Shown here piece by piece: positions 44,166 through 53,596 of a stretch of DNA of 64,000 bases (positions are counted from its first letter, which is position 1; each line of letters begins with the position of its first letter). The position numbers and the translations under genes were made by a program. Origin of the DNA: UBA5109 sp038148755 (lineage in GTDB: Bacteria; Pseudomonadota; Gammaproteobacteria; Pseudomonadales; Pseudohongiellaceae); contig JAYQWA010000004.1 in the NCBI GenBank assembly GCA_038148755.1, positions 62,001 to 126,000 of the forward strand, written 5' to 3'. The notes beneath the pieces were generated by a model, which saw only the letters and a list, made by a program, of their open reading frames with translations, made no database searches and was not told the origin of the DNA.

Positions 44166-45110
44166 GTGAAGAAAGTTCTTATAGCCCTGCCACTCGTCAT
44201 CGTTATAGCACTGCTTGGCCTGTATTTTTATGTTAACCAGGAAACGGAAAACCAGATTGATCTCTATATAGAACGAGCCATTGCCAGTGGTGCCTATAAG
44301 GACATCCAATATGAGTCCGTTGAGTTCGGAGTTGATGCATCAATCCTGATTCGGGGTTTGGATGTGACTGATGCTATGGACTATCAGTTAAGAATTGATG
44401 AGCTTGCCATCACTGAAATGGACTTTTTTAATGAATTCCCACGTTCAATTAATCTCACTGCACAAGGCTTCAGCCTGCCAGCCGGAGTTCCGGAAATGGA
44501 TACTTCCATGGTCACACCGGATATGCAGGATTTTCTTTCATTAATTAACGGTACCGAGTCTGTTCATGCCACCATAGAATACAGTCATCAATATGACCCT
44601 GATAACAACAACCTATTCAATAGCGCCATGAGTTTCGGTTTGCCCGACGCTTTTAACTTATCCGTCGACACCACTACCCGAAATATTTCCTACGAAACTT
44701 TAAACCGAATTTCTGATCCGATGGCTGCCCAGACAGCCCTGATGAACGCACTCATGACTGCTGAAATTCCTGAAATCAGTCTGAGCCTGTCAGATTCTGG
44801 TTTAATGCAAACCTTGCTGGAAAACCAGGCCGCTGAACAAGGCAAGAGTGTTGATGTCCTGCGTCAGGAAATCATGACCATGACACAATCATTATTTTTA
44901 TTCGCGCCTGCTGACCTGCAGGCTCTGGCAATTGATCTGGGCGCTGAATTGACCAGTTTTATGGAAGGTAACAAAACCTTTAACTTTTCACTGCGCCCTG
45001 ACTTCTCTGGCAGTATTCAGCAATTACAGACACCTATCATGAATGCTTTTTTTACCGGTGAATATGGCCAGATCGCTGATTTACTCAACATTGAATTTAA
45101 TACTGAATAA
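44166..45110 (+). CDS. Unrecognised membrane-anchored periplasmic protein
   Basis: I do not recognise it with confidence; it faintly recalls DUF945/YdgA-type proteins. A single N-terminal helix (VLIALPLVIVIALLGLYFYV) anchors a ~290-residue exported region with many hydrophobic/acidic stretches and the phrase VEFGVDASILIRGLDVTDAM. The GTG at 44166 is preceded by GGAG at 44155, so I place the start there and not at the ATG at 44058, whose extension has no signal-like form. No cysteine motif or enzyme motif is seen. Isolated between MOSC and a convergent lipoprotein gene. Confidence 0.65.
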   Translation: MKKVLIALPLVIVIALLGLYFYVNQETENQIDLYIERAIASGAYKDIQYESVEFGVDASILIRGLDVTDAMDYQLRIDELAITEMDFFNEFPRSINLTAQGFSLPAGVPEMDTSMVTPDMQDFLSLINGTESVHATIEYSHQYDPDNNNLFNSAMSFGLPDAFNLSVDTTTRNISYETLNRISDPMAAQTALMNALMTAEIPEISLSLSDSGLMQTLLENQAAEQGKSVDVLRQEIMTMTQSLFLFAPADLQALAIDLGAELTSFMEGNKTFNFSLRPDFSGSIQQLQTPIMNAFFTGEYGQIADLLNIEFNTE

Positions 45111-45143
45111 GCCGCGAGCTATATTTGCAAGCCGAATAACAAA

Positions 45144-45674
45144 TTAGAAAAACTCAAAGCCTTCTTCTTCATAGTAACGCGAGAATTCTATCTCTTCCTG
45201 ACTTAAGGTACCTGCAAGAATTGCATTAACATCTGCTTCAAAGCGCTGCATGTAATTCTCCAGATCACCGATTGAAACGGCTTCTATCAAGGCATCACGC
45301 CAGATACTGGCACAGCGTGTATCAATCAGACGCACCCTGTTATTCTGAGCCCATTCAGCACCAATGCGCTGGCCAAGCTCTGCCATTAATTCCGAATATT
45401 CCTGCTGCTTGTCTGCCGGGGTCTCAAATAATAAATCTTCCGTTAATTGCAGCCATCCCGGCGACAAGGGGCTGCCTTCATAAAAGGTCTTCACCCAACC
45501 CAAATAACTTTCCCTATCCTGATAAGGGTGGTTATCAGTACTCCGTTCATAATAATCAATAAAATAACTTTGCGGAGGAAGCAGTTCGGACCAGTCCCCA
45601 GGTGCCTGAAATAATGTACAGCCAGGAAGCGTGAAAATAAGAACAACAGGAATAAAATATTTTTCAAACAACAT
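45144..45674 (-). CDS. Hypothetical lipoprotein
   Basis: A 176-residue predicted lipoprotein: signal MLFEKYFIPVVLIFTLPGC with lipobox TLPG|C. The mature part is acidic and aromatic (SYFIDYYERSTDNHPYQDRE, YLGWVKTFYEGSPLSPGW) and ends EEEGFEFF. No family recognised. It is 80 bp after mreD on the same strand, the slot that maf usually occupies, and may be co-transcribed with mreBCD. Confidence 0.65.
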   Translation of the reverse strand: MLFEKYFIPVVLIFTLPGCTLFQAPGDWSELLPPQSYFIDYYERSTDNHPYQDRESYLGWVKTFYEGSPLSPGWLQLTEDLLFETPADKQQEYSELMAELGQRIGAEWAQNNRVRLIDTRCASIWRDALIEAVSIGDLENYMQRFEADVNAILAGTLSQEEIEFSRYYEEEGFEFF

Positions 45675-45754
45675 ATGATTAAACTTACTAAAAAAATATT
45701 TTGAACATCAAAGCAGTTATGAACATCACCTTGGCTAAGCGTTACAGTGCTTAG

Positions 45755-46261
45755 TTACATCACCCGAAAAGAGCGACGCAGATAGCGCAAAAAGTAAAAT
45801 ATCAGTGGCCAGATTACTGCGCTAGTCACAGCAGAAACCAGAAACATTAAATTTGGTGAGGTGTTTTGATTGCTGACTATCAGCACCCAAAAAGAAACCA
45901 ACTGATGCAATCCCACCAATATGAAGACTGTAGCAGCCTGTTGCAACATGGTAAACATGCGCAGACGTTGATACAGACTCAAAACCAAATACGCTACCAA
46001 GGCTAACACCAATCCATTAAGGCCCAATAAAGAACCTTCCAAGACATCAACAAAAAAACCTAATAGCCAGGCTCCGATTAAACCAAATCTATGTGGTAAA
46101 GCCATGGTCCAATAGATAACTGCCAGCGCCATCCATTCCGGACGGCAATATTCAAGCCAATCCGGTAGTGGCATCACCAGTAACAATGCAGCAATCAGAA
46201 AGCTTGCAAAGATAACACAGATACAATGTGAAGCTCTTAAACTTGCCGATCCAACCATCAC
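45755..46261 (-). CDS. mreD: Rod shape-determining protein MreD
   Basis: Integral inner-membrane partner of MreC in the elongasome. 168 aa, about five membrane helices. Family-like stretches are PDWLEYCRPEWMALAVIYWTMALPHRFGL (split) and LLGFFVDVLEGSLLGLNGL. Start shares one base with the mreC stop. Last of mreB-mreC-mreD. Confidence 0.92.
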   Translation of the reverse strand: MMVGSASLRASHCICVIFASFLIAALLLVMPLPDWLEYCRPEWMALAVIYWTMALPHRFGLIGAWLLGFFVDVLEGSLLGLNGLVLALVAYLVLSLYQRLRMFTMLQQAATVFILVGLHQLVSFWVLIVSNQNTSPNLMFLVSAVTSAVIWPLIFYFLRYLRRSFRVM

Positions 46262-47085
46262 TAAAATACCAGCAGCAGATTTCTGCTACGGTCCAGTTGT
46301 GCAGTCGGTTCAACTGTTACCCGTGCAAAAGGTTGTCCAGGGTCTCTTATGATATTGGTTATCACACCGACCTTGTATCCGGCAGGAAATCTTTGGCCTA
46401 AACCTGAAGTCACCAGTATATCTCCTACTTCGATATCAGCATTGCTTGTCATATTGTTCATTAGCATTTCATGAACGCTGCCCTGTGTTCCGGAAACCAC
46501 TGCCCTGATGCCATTCCTGTTAATCTGTACTGGCGTGGAATGTTGTGGATCAGTAATCAGTTGTACCCAACTGTAATAGGGTTCAAGTGACACAACCTGC
46601 CCAAACAAGCCATCTGCATCAAGTACCGGCTGGCCTTCATAAACACCATGAATACTGCCTCGGTTAATTAACACTTGTTTTCTGAAAGGATCCGGCGACT
46701 CAACGACCAACTGCGCCCTGACTACAATATCTTCGACTATTGCTGATGCATTCAGTAATTCATTTAAACGCTGGTTTTCAGCCGTCAAATGGTCAATTTT
46801 CTGTAACTGATATTGCTGTAATAAAATTTCTTCCTGTAACTGACGGTTTTCTTCCAGCAATTCATCACGACTTTTAAACATATCACCCACCCGCTGACTC
46901 ACAGAGTGCGGCAATTCTGAAATATAGTGCATGGGAGCAACAGAATATGAAGCGTAAAAACGAACTTGCGACAGATAACCAAAGCGATTATCCGCAAACA
47001 TCAGAACAAGAGAGGCCAGCACTAATGCTAGCAGTCGATACCCCTGAGCTGAACTTTGAATGAATAGAGACTTGTTAATAGTCAC
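46261..47085 (-). CDS. mreC: Rod shape-determining protein MreC
   Basis: Bitopic elongasome protein linking MreB to periplasmic cell-wall synthases. 274 aa: N-terminal membrane helix (about 15-32), a coiled coil (residues 75-112, LLEENRQLQEEILLQQYQLQ), then two beta barrels with GLFGQVVSLEPYYSWVQLIT and DILVTSGLGQRFPAGYKVG. 74 bp after mreB. Confidence 0.94.
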   Translation of the reverse strand: MTINKSLFIQSSAQGYRLLALVLASLVLMFADNRFGYLSQVRFYASYSVAPMHYISELPHSVSQRVGDMFKSRDELLEENRQLQEEILLQQYQLQKIDHLTAENQRLNELLNASAIVEDIVVRAQLVVESPDPFRKQVLINRGSIHGVYEGQPVLDADGLFGQVVSLEPYYSWVQLITDPQHSTPVQINRNGIRAVVSGTQGSVHEMLMNNMTSNADIEVGDILVTSGLGQRFPAGYKVGVITNIIRDPGQPFARVTVEPTAQLDRSRNLLLVF

Positions 47086-47159
47086 CTACCAGTTCAGAAA
47101 CTGAACAATTATGCCGTTATGTTAAAAGAGTTTATTTAGCTATTTTATCTAATTATTAT

Positions 47160-48197
47160 TTAATCTAAAGTCAGCAAGTCTATGCCATGAAGATCCATTA
47201 GCTCCATAGCTTCACCACCGCCTCTGGCGACACAGGTGAGTGGATCATCTGCCACAATCACTGGTAGCCCGGTTTCTTCACTCAATAACTTATCCAGATC
47301 TCTTAATAAAGCGCCACCACCGGTTAGAACCAGACCACTTTCGGCTATATCAGAAGATAGTTCAGGTGGTGATTGCTCCAGGGCACTTTTCACAGCCTGC
47401 ACTATCGCAGACAATGGTTCCTGCAAGGCTTCTAGAATTTCATCACCATTTAAAATAAAACTTCTTGGAACGCCTTCAGCGAGATTGCGTCCACGCACAT
47501 CAATCTCCCGAATTTCTGAACTCGGAAAGGCGCAACCAATTTCTTTTTTGATTCTTTCCGCCGTCGCATCACCAATTAAACTACCGTAATTTCTGCGCAC
47601 ATGCGTTATTATTGCTTCGTCAAAACGATCCCCACCTATTCTTACTGATTCTGAATAAACCACGCCGTTAAGAGAAATGATGGCAATCTCAGTAGTTCCA
47701 CCGCCGATATCCACCACCATGGAGCCACTGGCCTGATCAACCGGTAAACCGGCACCTATGGCAGCCGCCATTGGTTCTTCAATCAGACGCACTTCCCGGG
47801 CCCCGGCACCCATCACTGATTCACGAATCGCCCGGCGTTCTACCTGAGTTGACTTACATGGTACACAAACCAAAACTCTCGGACTGGGTCGGATAAAACT
47901 GTTTTCATGCACTTTATGAATAAAATGCTGCAGCATTTTTTCAGTGATCTGGAAGTCTGCAATAACGCCATCTTTTAAAGGTCTGATGGCAGAAATATTC
48001 CCCGGTGTCCTGCCCAGCATGCGCTTGGCATCCGAGCCAACTGCAGTAACCGTTTTCTGGCCGTTATGAATGCGTATGGAAACCACTGAAGGTTCATTCA
48101 ATACAATACCCTGCTCGCGGACATAAATGAGGGTATTTGCAGTCCCCAAATCTATAGATAAATCATTGGAGAACATGCCCCTTAATTTCTTTAGCAT
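47160..48197 (-). CDS. mreB: Rod shape-determining protein MreB
   Basis: Actin-like ATPase forming membrane-bound filaments that guide side-wall synthesis. 345 aa: phosphate-1 LSIDLGTANTLIYV, phosphate-2 VVDIGGGTTEIAIISL, adenosine LVLTGGGALLRDLD. The N-terminal MLKKLRGMFS amphipathic segment fits membrane binding. It heads the mre operon and is divergent from gatCAB. Confidence 0.97.
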   Translation of the reverse strand: MLKKLRGMFSNDLSIDLGTANTLIYVREQGIVLNEPSVVSIRIHNGQKTVTAVGSDAKRMLGRTPGNISAIRPLKDGVIADFQITEKMLQHFIHKVHENSFIRPSPRVLVCVPCKSTQVERRAIRESVMGAGAREVRLIEEPMAAAIGAGLPVDQASGSMVVDIGGGTTEIAIISLNGVVYSESVRIGGDRFDEAIITHVRRNYGSLIGDATAERIKKEIGCAFPSSEIREIDVRGRNLAEGVPRSFILNGDEILEALQEPLSAIVQAVKSALEQSPPELSSDIAESGLVLTGGGALLRDLDKLLSEETGLPVIVADDPLTCVARGGGEAMELMDLHGIDLLTLD

Positions 48198-48498
48198 AAA
48201 TTTTTTACAACCTTTCTTTTATAATCCGGCAGGATTAAGTTAAATTTTCATGACTGGAATACGTCTTTTGCAGCAATCTTCCAGTATAATCACGCCTTTT
48301 TAACTATTTGAGCCAATAATTTAAACTGTAAATAGTGAAATGCGTCAGCCTCATTAAAGCCTTTTCCAATATGAGGCAATATTAAGGATGCAACTCTAGC
48401 AATGACAACTACTTAGAGCAAGAATCAAATCTATTTTGTCAGAACTATTTCACTATATGAGCCGTTTTTAGCCATAATCAGCTACGTGGAGAAGATAA
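48198..48498. promoter_or_regulatory. mreB / gatC divergent spacer with inverted repeat
   Basis: The 301-bp spacer has no gene. TAATCC-GGCA-GGATTA (48222-48237) is a perfect 6-bp inverted repeat lying over a possible mreB -10 (TTATAA on the minus strand), so it might act as an operator. A plus-strand TATAAT at 48285-48290 could serve gatC but lacks a good -35. Both assignments are tentative. Confidence 0.35.
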
Positions 48499-48786
48499 AT
48501 GTCTATTTCAGCAAATGATATTGCATACATTGCAAATCTTGCGCGCCTGCAGCTTAGCGAAGCAGAACAGCAGGAAGCTGCTGACAACTTTAAGAATATC
48601 CTGGCTTTGATAGATCAAATGCAAAGCGCTGACACGGATCAGCTTGAGCCGCTTTCCCATGCCATAGAAACCTCTCAACCACTGCGTGAAGACCTGGTCA
48701 CAGAATTGAATCAGCGTGATGAACTGCAAAAAATTGCACCGAAGTGTGAACAGGGTTTGTACCTGGTACCAAAGGTTATCGAATAA
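48499..48786 (+). CDS. gatC: Aspartyl/glutamyl-tRNA amidotransferase subunit C
   Basis: Small stabilising subunit of GatCAB, which amidates mischarged Asp-tRNA(Asn) or Glu-tRNA(Gln). 95 aa with ISANDIAYIANLARLQLSE and DQLEPLSHAIETSQPLREDL, typical GatC. First gene of gatC-gatA-gatB. Confidence 0.94.
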   Translation: MSISANDIAYIANLARLQLSEAEQQEAADNFKNILALIDQMQSADTDQLEPLSHAIETSQPLREDLVTELNQRDELQKIAPKCEQGLYLVPKVIE

Positions 48787-48823
48787 GAACTATTGAGCAA
48801 AAGCACCAGGAATCCATAAAGAA

Positions 48824-50272
48824 ATGTTTAGATTAGGTATTGCCGAAATATCACGCGCTTTAGCTGCCGGTGAGTTTTCCAGTGAAGAACTCACCACCGC
48901 CTATCTCGCGCGCATCAAAGAAAAAGACAAAGACTTTAACGCCTACATTACATTATGCGAAGAGCAGGCCTTAAGTCAGGCAAAAGCAGCTGACAGCAAA
49001 CGGGCAAAAGGCGAAGCGGATTTATTAACCGGTGTACCACTGGCGCATAAGGATATTTTTTGTACCAAAGGTATTAAAACTTCTTGTGGTTCACGCATGC
49101 TTGATAATTTTATTGCCCCCTATGATGCAACAGTCGTAGATAAATTTAATCAGGCAGGAATTGTTATGCTGGGAAAAACCAACATGGATGAATTCGCCAT
49201 GGGTTCTTCAAATGAAACCAGTTATTACGGTGCCGTACATAACCCCTGGAACAAGGAGCTGGTGCCAGGTGGCTCTTCAGGAGGTTCCGCTGCAGCAGTT
49301 GCCGCTCATTTATGCCCCGCTGCAACGGCCACTGATACCGGCGGTTCCATTCGCCAACCAGCTGCTTTTTGTGGACTCACTGGTTTAAAACCAACATATG
49401 GCAGGGTTTCCCGCTGGGGCATGATTGCCTTTGCTTCCAGCCTGGACCAGGCAGGCACGCTAACCAGGTCTGCTGAAGATGCAGCCCTGATGCTTAACGT
49501 AATGGCCGGGCATGATCCATTGGATTCAACTTCAATTAATATTGCGACAGAAGATTATACTGCCGACCTGAACAAGCCACTTAAGGGTTTAAAAATTGGC
49601 ATTCCTGTTCAACATTTTGCCGAAGGACTTAATGCAGATGTCGAACAAAATATTCGCAACGCTTTAACAGAATTTGAAAAACTTGGCGCCATTTTAAAAG
49701 AAGTCAGTCTGCCTAACAGTCACCAATCTGTCTCGGCCTATTATGTGATTGCACCGGCCGAAGCTTCAGCCAACCTGTCGCGCTATGACGGAGTACGTTA
49801 TGGTTATCGCTGCGATGACCCTCAAGACCTGGAAGATTTATATAAGCGCAGCCGTAGCGAAGGCTTTGGTACTGAAGTAAAACGCCGCATCATGGTTGGC
49901 ACTTATGCCCTGTCTGCCGGTTATTACGATGCCTATTACATTAAAGCTCAAAAAATCCGCCGCCTGATTAAAAATGATTTTGACAAGGCCTTTACCGAAG
50001 TTGACGTCATCATGGGACCAACCTCCCCCCACACCGCATTTAAAATCGGTTCGCAAACAAATGATCCGGTCACCATGTACCTGGAAGATATTTATACTAT
50101 TGCTGTCAACCTGGCTGGCCTGCCCGGCATTTCAATACCTGCCGGTCTGGTTAACCAATTACCGGTCGGCTTGCAGGTTATCGGTAAGAATTTTTCCGAA
50201 TCCCAATTGCTAAACATTGCCCATCAGTTCCAGCAGGTTACTGACTGGCATACACAAACACCGGAGGTCTGA
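48824..50272 (+). CDS. gatA: Aspartyl/glutamyl-tRNA amidotransferase subunit A
   Basis: Amidase that releases ammonia from glutamine for GatB. 482 aa. The Ser-cisSer-Lys triad region is visible: Lys in GVPLAHKDIFC, GGSSGGSAAAVAA and DTGGSIRQPAAF (nucleophile Ser). GKTNMDEFAMGSSNE is also typical. Two bases separate its stop from gatB. Confidence 0.97.
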   Translation: MFRLGIAEISRALAAGEFSSEELTTAYLARIKEKDKDFNAYITLCEEQALSQAKAADSKRAKGEADLLTGVPLAHKDIFCTKGIKTSCGSRMLDNFIAPYDATVVDKFNQAGIVMLGKTNMDEFAMGSSNETSYYGAVHNPWNKELVPGGSSGGSAAAVAAHLCPAATATDTGGSIRQPAAFCGLTGLKPTYGRVSRWGMIAFASSLDQAGTLTRSAEDAALMLNVMAGHDPLDSTSINIATEDYTADLNKPLKGLKIGIPVQHFAEGLNADVEQNIRNALTEFEKLGAILKEVSLPNSHQSVSAYYVIAPAEASANLSRYDGVRYGYRCDDPQDLEDLYKRSRSEGFGTEVKRRIMVGTYALSAGYYDAYYIKAQKIRRLIKNDFDKAFTEVDVIMGPTSPHTAFKIGSQTNDPVTMYLEDIYTIAVNLAGLPGISIPAGLVNQLPVGLQVIGKNFSESQLLNIAHQFQQVTDWHTQTPEV

Positions 50273-50274
50273 TC

Positions 50275-51708
50275 ATGGAATGGGAAACAGTGATAGGCCT
50301 TGAAGTTCACGTGCAGCTAGCAACCAAGTCCAAACTTTTTTCCGGTTCAAGTACTGAATTTGGCGCTGAACCCAATACGCAAGCCAATATTTATGATCTG
50401 GCTTTACCCGGCACTTTACCTGTGCTGAATAAGGAAGCCCTAAAAATGGCGGTCAAATTTGGGCTGGCAATTGACGCTGAAATAGGCATGAAATCGGTAT
50501 TCGACCGCAAGAATTATTTCTACCCGGATCTGCCAAAAGGCTATCAGACCAGTCAGCTGGATTTTCCGACTGTCGGTAAAGGTTCACTTGAAGTAAGCCT
50601 GGAAGATGGCAGTGTTAAAACCATTGGCATTACACGTGCACACATGGAAGAAGATGCCGGCAAATCGCTACACGAAGACTTTCACGGCGAAACAGGCATT
50701 GACCTGAACCGGGCCGGAACGCCGCTGCTGGAAATTGTGTCTGAACCGGAAATACGCAGCGCAACTGAAGCCGTTGCCTATTTAAAGAAACTGCATAGCC
50801 TGATTCTTTATCTGGGTATTTCTGATGGCGATATGTCAAAAGGCAATATGCGTTGCGATGCCAACGTTTCAGTACGTTTGAAAGGTGAAGAAGAATTCGG
50901 AACGAGAACTGAAATCAAAAATATCAATTCTTTTAAATTCGTTGAGAAAGCCATCAATATAGAGGCTGAAAGACAGATTGATATTCTGGAAGACGGCGGT
51001 CGTATCGTGCAGGAAACCCGGCTTTATGATTCCGAGAAAAATGAGACGCGATCAATGCGCAGTAAGGAAGTTGCCAATGATTACCGTTACTTTCCTGAAC
51101 CCGATTTATTACCGGTAATGATTGATGAAGCCTTCATTGCAGAAATACGCACCACCCTGCCTGAGTTACCAGACACCAAACGCCAACGCTTCATAGATGA
51201 GTACAAACTTAGTGAGTATGATGCCCTGGTACTGGCAAATGATCTGGCTACCGCTAATTATTTTGAAGCCGTTGTTGCTGAGTGTGGCAATGCCAAATTA
51301 TCAGCCAACTGGGTCAGTGTTGATTTACAGGCTTATTTAAATGAAACAGAAATTCCTGTCAGTGAAAGCCCGGTAACACCGCAGCAACTTGGCGGACTGA
51401 TTAATAAAATTACCGACAACACAATTTCATCAAAAATTGCCAAGACTGTATTCGAAGCCATGCTTGCAGGTGAAGGTAATGCAGAAGAAATCATTGAAGC
51501 CAAAGGCTTAAAACAAGTTACCGACAGTAGCGCTATCGAAGCTATGGTAGACGCAGTAATCGCTAATAACCCTGAACAGGTCAAACAATACCGTTCCGGC
51601 AAGGAAAAAGTCTTTGGCTTTTTTGTTGGACAAATCATGAAAGAATCCAAAGGCAAAGCCAACCCCGGCCAGGTCAACCAAATACTGAAAGAAAAATTAT
51701 CTAATTAG
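50275..51708 (+). CDS. gatB: Aspartyl/glutamyl-tRNA amidotransferase subunit B
   Basis: Kinase and transamidase subunit that activates the mischarged aminoacyl-tRNA. 477 aa. Typical blocks are EWETVIGLEVHVQLATKSKL, FDRKNYFYPDLPKGYQ, RAGTPLLEIVSEPEIRS and the helical tail FFVGQIMKESKGKANPGQVN, the YqeY-like tRNA-binding domain. Ends the gat operon, 29 bp before the PA4642-family gene. Confidence 0.97.
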   Translation: MEWETVIGLEVHVQLATKSKLFSGSSTEFGAEPNTQANIYDLALPGTLPVLNKEALKMAVKFGLAIDAEIGMKSVFDRKNYFYPDLPKGYQTSQLDFPTVGKGSLEVSLEDGSVKTIGITRAHMEEDAGKSLHEDFHGETGIDLNRAGTPLLEIVSEPEIRSATEAVAYLKKLHSLILYLGISDGDMSKGNMRCDANVSVRLKGEEEFGTRTEIKNINSFKFVEKAINIEAERQIDILEDGGRIVQETRLYDSEKNETRSMRSKEVANDYRYFPEPDLLPVMIDEAFIAEIRTTLPELPDTKRQRFIDEYKLSEYDALVLANDLATANYFEAVVAECGNAKLSANWVSVDLQAYLNETEIPVSESPVTPQQLGGLINKITDNTISSKIAKTVFEAMLAGEGNAEEIIEAKGLKQVTDSSAIEAMVDAVIANNPEQVKQYRSGKEKVFGFFVGQIMKESKGKANPGQVNQILKEKLSN

Positions 51709-51737
51709 TAAAAGCTAGTAAGGAATCAAGAATTAAC

Positions 51738-52055
51738 ATGAAAACTGAGAAAAAAACCGGCGCCGATAGAACCCAGCCGGCTGTAAGAGATGAATGGTGG
51801 AGCGATGAGCGTATCAAAGGTTTTTTGACCTTGGATACCACGGCTAATGAAGCACCAGACTTTCATATTCTGAGTAAAGCCTATCGTGGCATGGTTGTTG
51901 AAGCTTTTGGCCGTTTTATCACTTTTTTTGTGGCAGAAGGTCGCAACATCAATGAAAAAAACTATCATGGCGAAACTATTCTGAAAATTGTTTCTGAACA
52001 CCGAAATTCCAAAGAGTATGCAGAAATATTAAAACAGGCAGGAGCTGAAGTTTAA
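51738..52055 (+). CDS. PA4642 family protein
   Basis: A 105-residue cytoplasmic protein resembling P. aeruginosa PA4642 as I recall it: DEWWSDERIKGFL, DFHILSKAYRGMVVEAFGRFI and an ankyrin-like end FVAEGRNINEKNYHGETILKIVSEHRNS. Function unknown; the last ~40 residues look like one ankyrin-type repeat. It may be transcribed with gatCAB (29-bp gap). Its stop overlaps the convergent rhlB stop by 4 bp (TTAA). Confidence 0.75.
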   Translation: MKTEKKTGADRTQPAVRDEWWSDERIKGFLTLDTTANEAPDFHILSKAYRGMVVEAFGRFITFFVAEGRNINEKNYHGETILKIVSEHRNSKEYAEILKQAGAEV

Positions 52056-53437
52056 CGGCGTTTGTGGTGCTTTTTACCCTTTCGGTTATCGTGCGATTTA
52101 TCCGCTTTAAATTTGGAAGGCCGTAAAAATTCGGGAGGGTCCACCAGTAAAGAAGCTTCAGGATGCTCACAGTTTAACTTTTTACCGATTTTTTCTTCGA
52201 TATCAGGCAACAGAAATGAATCATCTTCACAGGCAAAAGAGATAGATGTGCCTTCGGCTCCGGCTCTGCCGGTTCGGCCAATACGGTGAACATAATCTTC
52301 CGCCTCAATCGGCAAAGTAAAATTCACAACATGACTGATATCTTCAATATGTAGCCCCCGACCTGCAACATCCGTTGCCACCAGTACCTGTATATTGGCA
52401 TTACGAAAATTTTCCAGCGTACGTAGTCTTTTTTGTTGTGCAATCTCGCCTGTTAACAAACCCGTTTCTATACCATTACGATGTAAATTGTCTGCAAGTT
52501 TCCGAGCCTGGTCACGCCGATTTGTAAATACAATTACTCGTTCACTGCCATCACGTAGAATCAGGTTATACAGTAATTTGTATTTTTCCTCAGTGGTTAC
52601 CAGATAAACTTTCTGATCAACATTTTCAGTGGTTTCATATTCTGACTCGACTTCGATCCTAATCGGATCAAGCGCCCAGCGTTCTGCAAGTTCTCTTATA
52701 TCATCTGTGAATGTTGCGCTGAAAAGCAAGGTCTGACGAAATTCCTTCTTCGGACAGGCTGCAATTATTTGGCGCACCTGAGGTATAAAACCCATATCCA
52801 GCATTCTGTCTGCTTCATCAATAACCAGAGTTTCGATATAGCTTAAATCAATTTTTTTACTACCAACAAAATCAATCAGGCGCCCCGGTGTTGCAACAAC
52901 AATATCAACAATTTCCGCTTCCAGTTTGTCGAGCTGCTTCTGATAATCAATACCGCCGACCAGAGTAATAATATTTAATTCACAATACCTGGTTAAGGCC
53001 TCAGCATCCTTGGCAATTTGCATAACCAGCTCTCGTGTAGGCGCTATAATCAAGGCTCGCGGTTCTGCGACATAACGTTCTTCGTCAATCGGGTTTTTTA
53101 ACTGATCATTGATAATTGTTGTTAAAAAAGCAGCTGTTTTGCCTGTACCTGTTTGTGCTTTCCCTGTTACATCATGACCATCCAGTGTCACCTTAAGACT
53201 TTGCGCCTGAATCGGTGTGCAAAACTCAAAACCAAGTTTTGCAAATGCTTTTAACAAGGAAGGTGGAAGATCAAATTCGGTAAAACGAGGCTGGTTTTCG
53301 TTATGCACTAATGTGTTGGATTGGATATTTTTCTGTTCTATTTCCCGCTCATCTTCCCGCTCACCTTCTCGCTCAGCGCCTAAAACCTGAACAGCTTCTT
53401 GATCTTTTTCGCTTATCTTATTTCTTTCATCATTCAC
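52052..53437 (-). CDS. rhlB: DEAD-box RNA helicase RhlB
   Basis: ATP-dependent RNA helicase of the degradosome group. 461 aa. An N-terminal highly charged tail (about 1-45, REGEREDEREIEQKN) is followed by the Q motif CTPIQAQSL, motif I AQTGTGKTAAFL, motif II VIDEADRMLDMG, SAT, and motif VI HRIGRTGRAG. GIDYQKQLDKLE is RhlB-like. The C-terminal tail is basic (KADKSHDNRKGKKHHKRR), probably for RNA or RNase E binding. A fragment of this gene near 53205-53240 reappears, decayed, at 54217-54252. Confidence 0.9.
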   Translation of the reverse strand: MNDERNKISEKDQEAVQVLGAEREGEREDEREIEQKNIQSNTLVHNENQPRFTEFDLPPSLLKAFAKLGFEFCTPIQAQSLKVTLDGHDVTGKAQTGTGKTAAFLTTIINDQLKNPIDEERYVAEPRALIIAPTRELVMQIAKDAEALTRYCELNIITLVGGIDYQKQLDKLEAEIVDIVVATPGRLIDFVGSKKIDLSYIETLVIDEADRMLDMGFIPQVRQIIAACPKKEFRQTLLFSATFTDDIRELAERWALDPIRIEVESEYETTENVDQKVYLVTTEEKYKLLYNLILRDGSERVIVFTNRRDQARKLADNLHRNGIETGLLTGEIAQQKRLRTLENFRNANIQVLVATDVAGRGLHIEDISHVVNFTLPIEAEDYVHRIGRTGRAGAEGTSISFACEDDSFLLPDIEEKIGKKLNCEHPEASLLVDPPEFLRPSKFKADKSHDNRKGKKHHKRR

Positions 53438-53525
53438 AAAAATTTTTTCCGTTGAATTTTCAATTCATACACTAATTTGAAGCGGCATCATAGCATAGCT
53501 GATAAAACTTTCCTTTCTACATAAA

Positions 53526-53557
53526 AAAAGAGGAAGCATTTTTATGCCTCCTCTTTT
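53526..53557 (-). terminator. Rho-independent terminator after the VOC gene
   Basis: Stem AAAAGAGGAAGCAT / ATGCCTCCTCTTTT with TTTT loop and one A-C mismatch, 40 bp downstream of the VOC stop on the minus strand. T run follows on the minus strand. It insulates rhlB. Confidence 0.75.
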
Positions 53558-53596
53558 AAGAATCTTCAAGGATTTTTATAGATCTATATAATAGAC

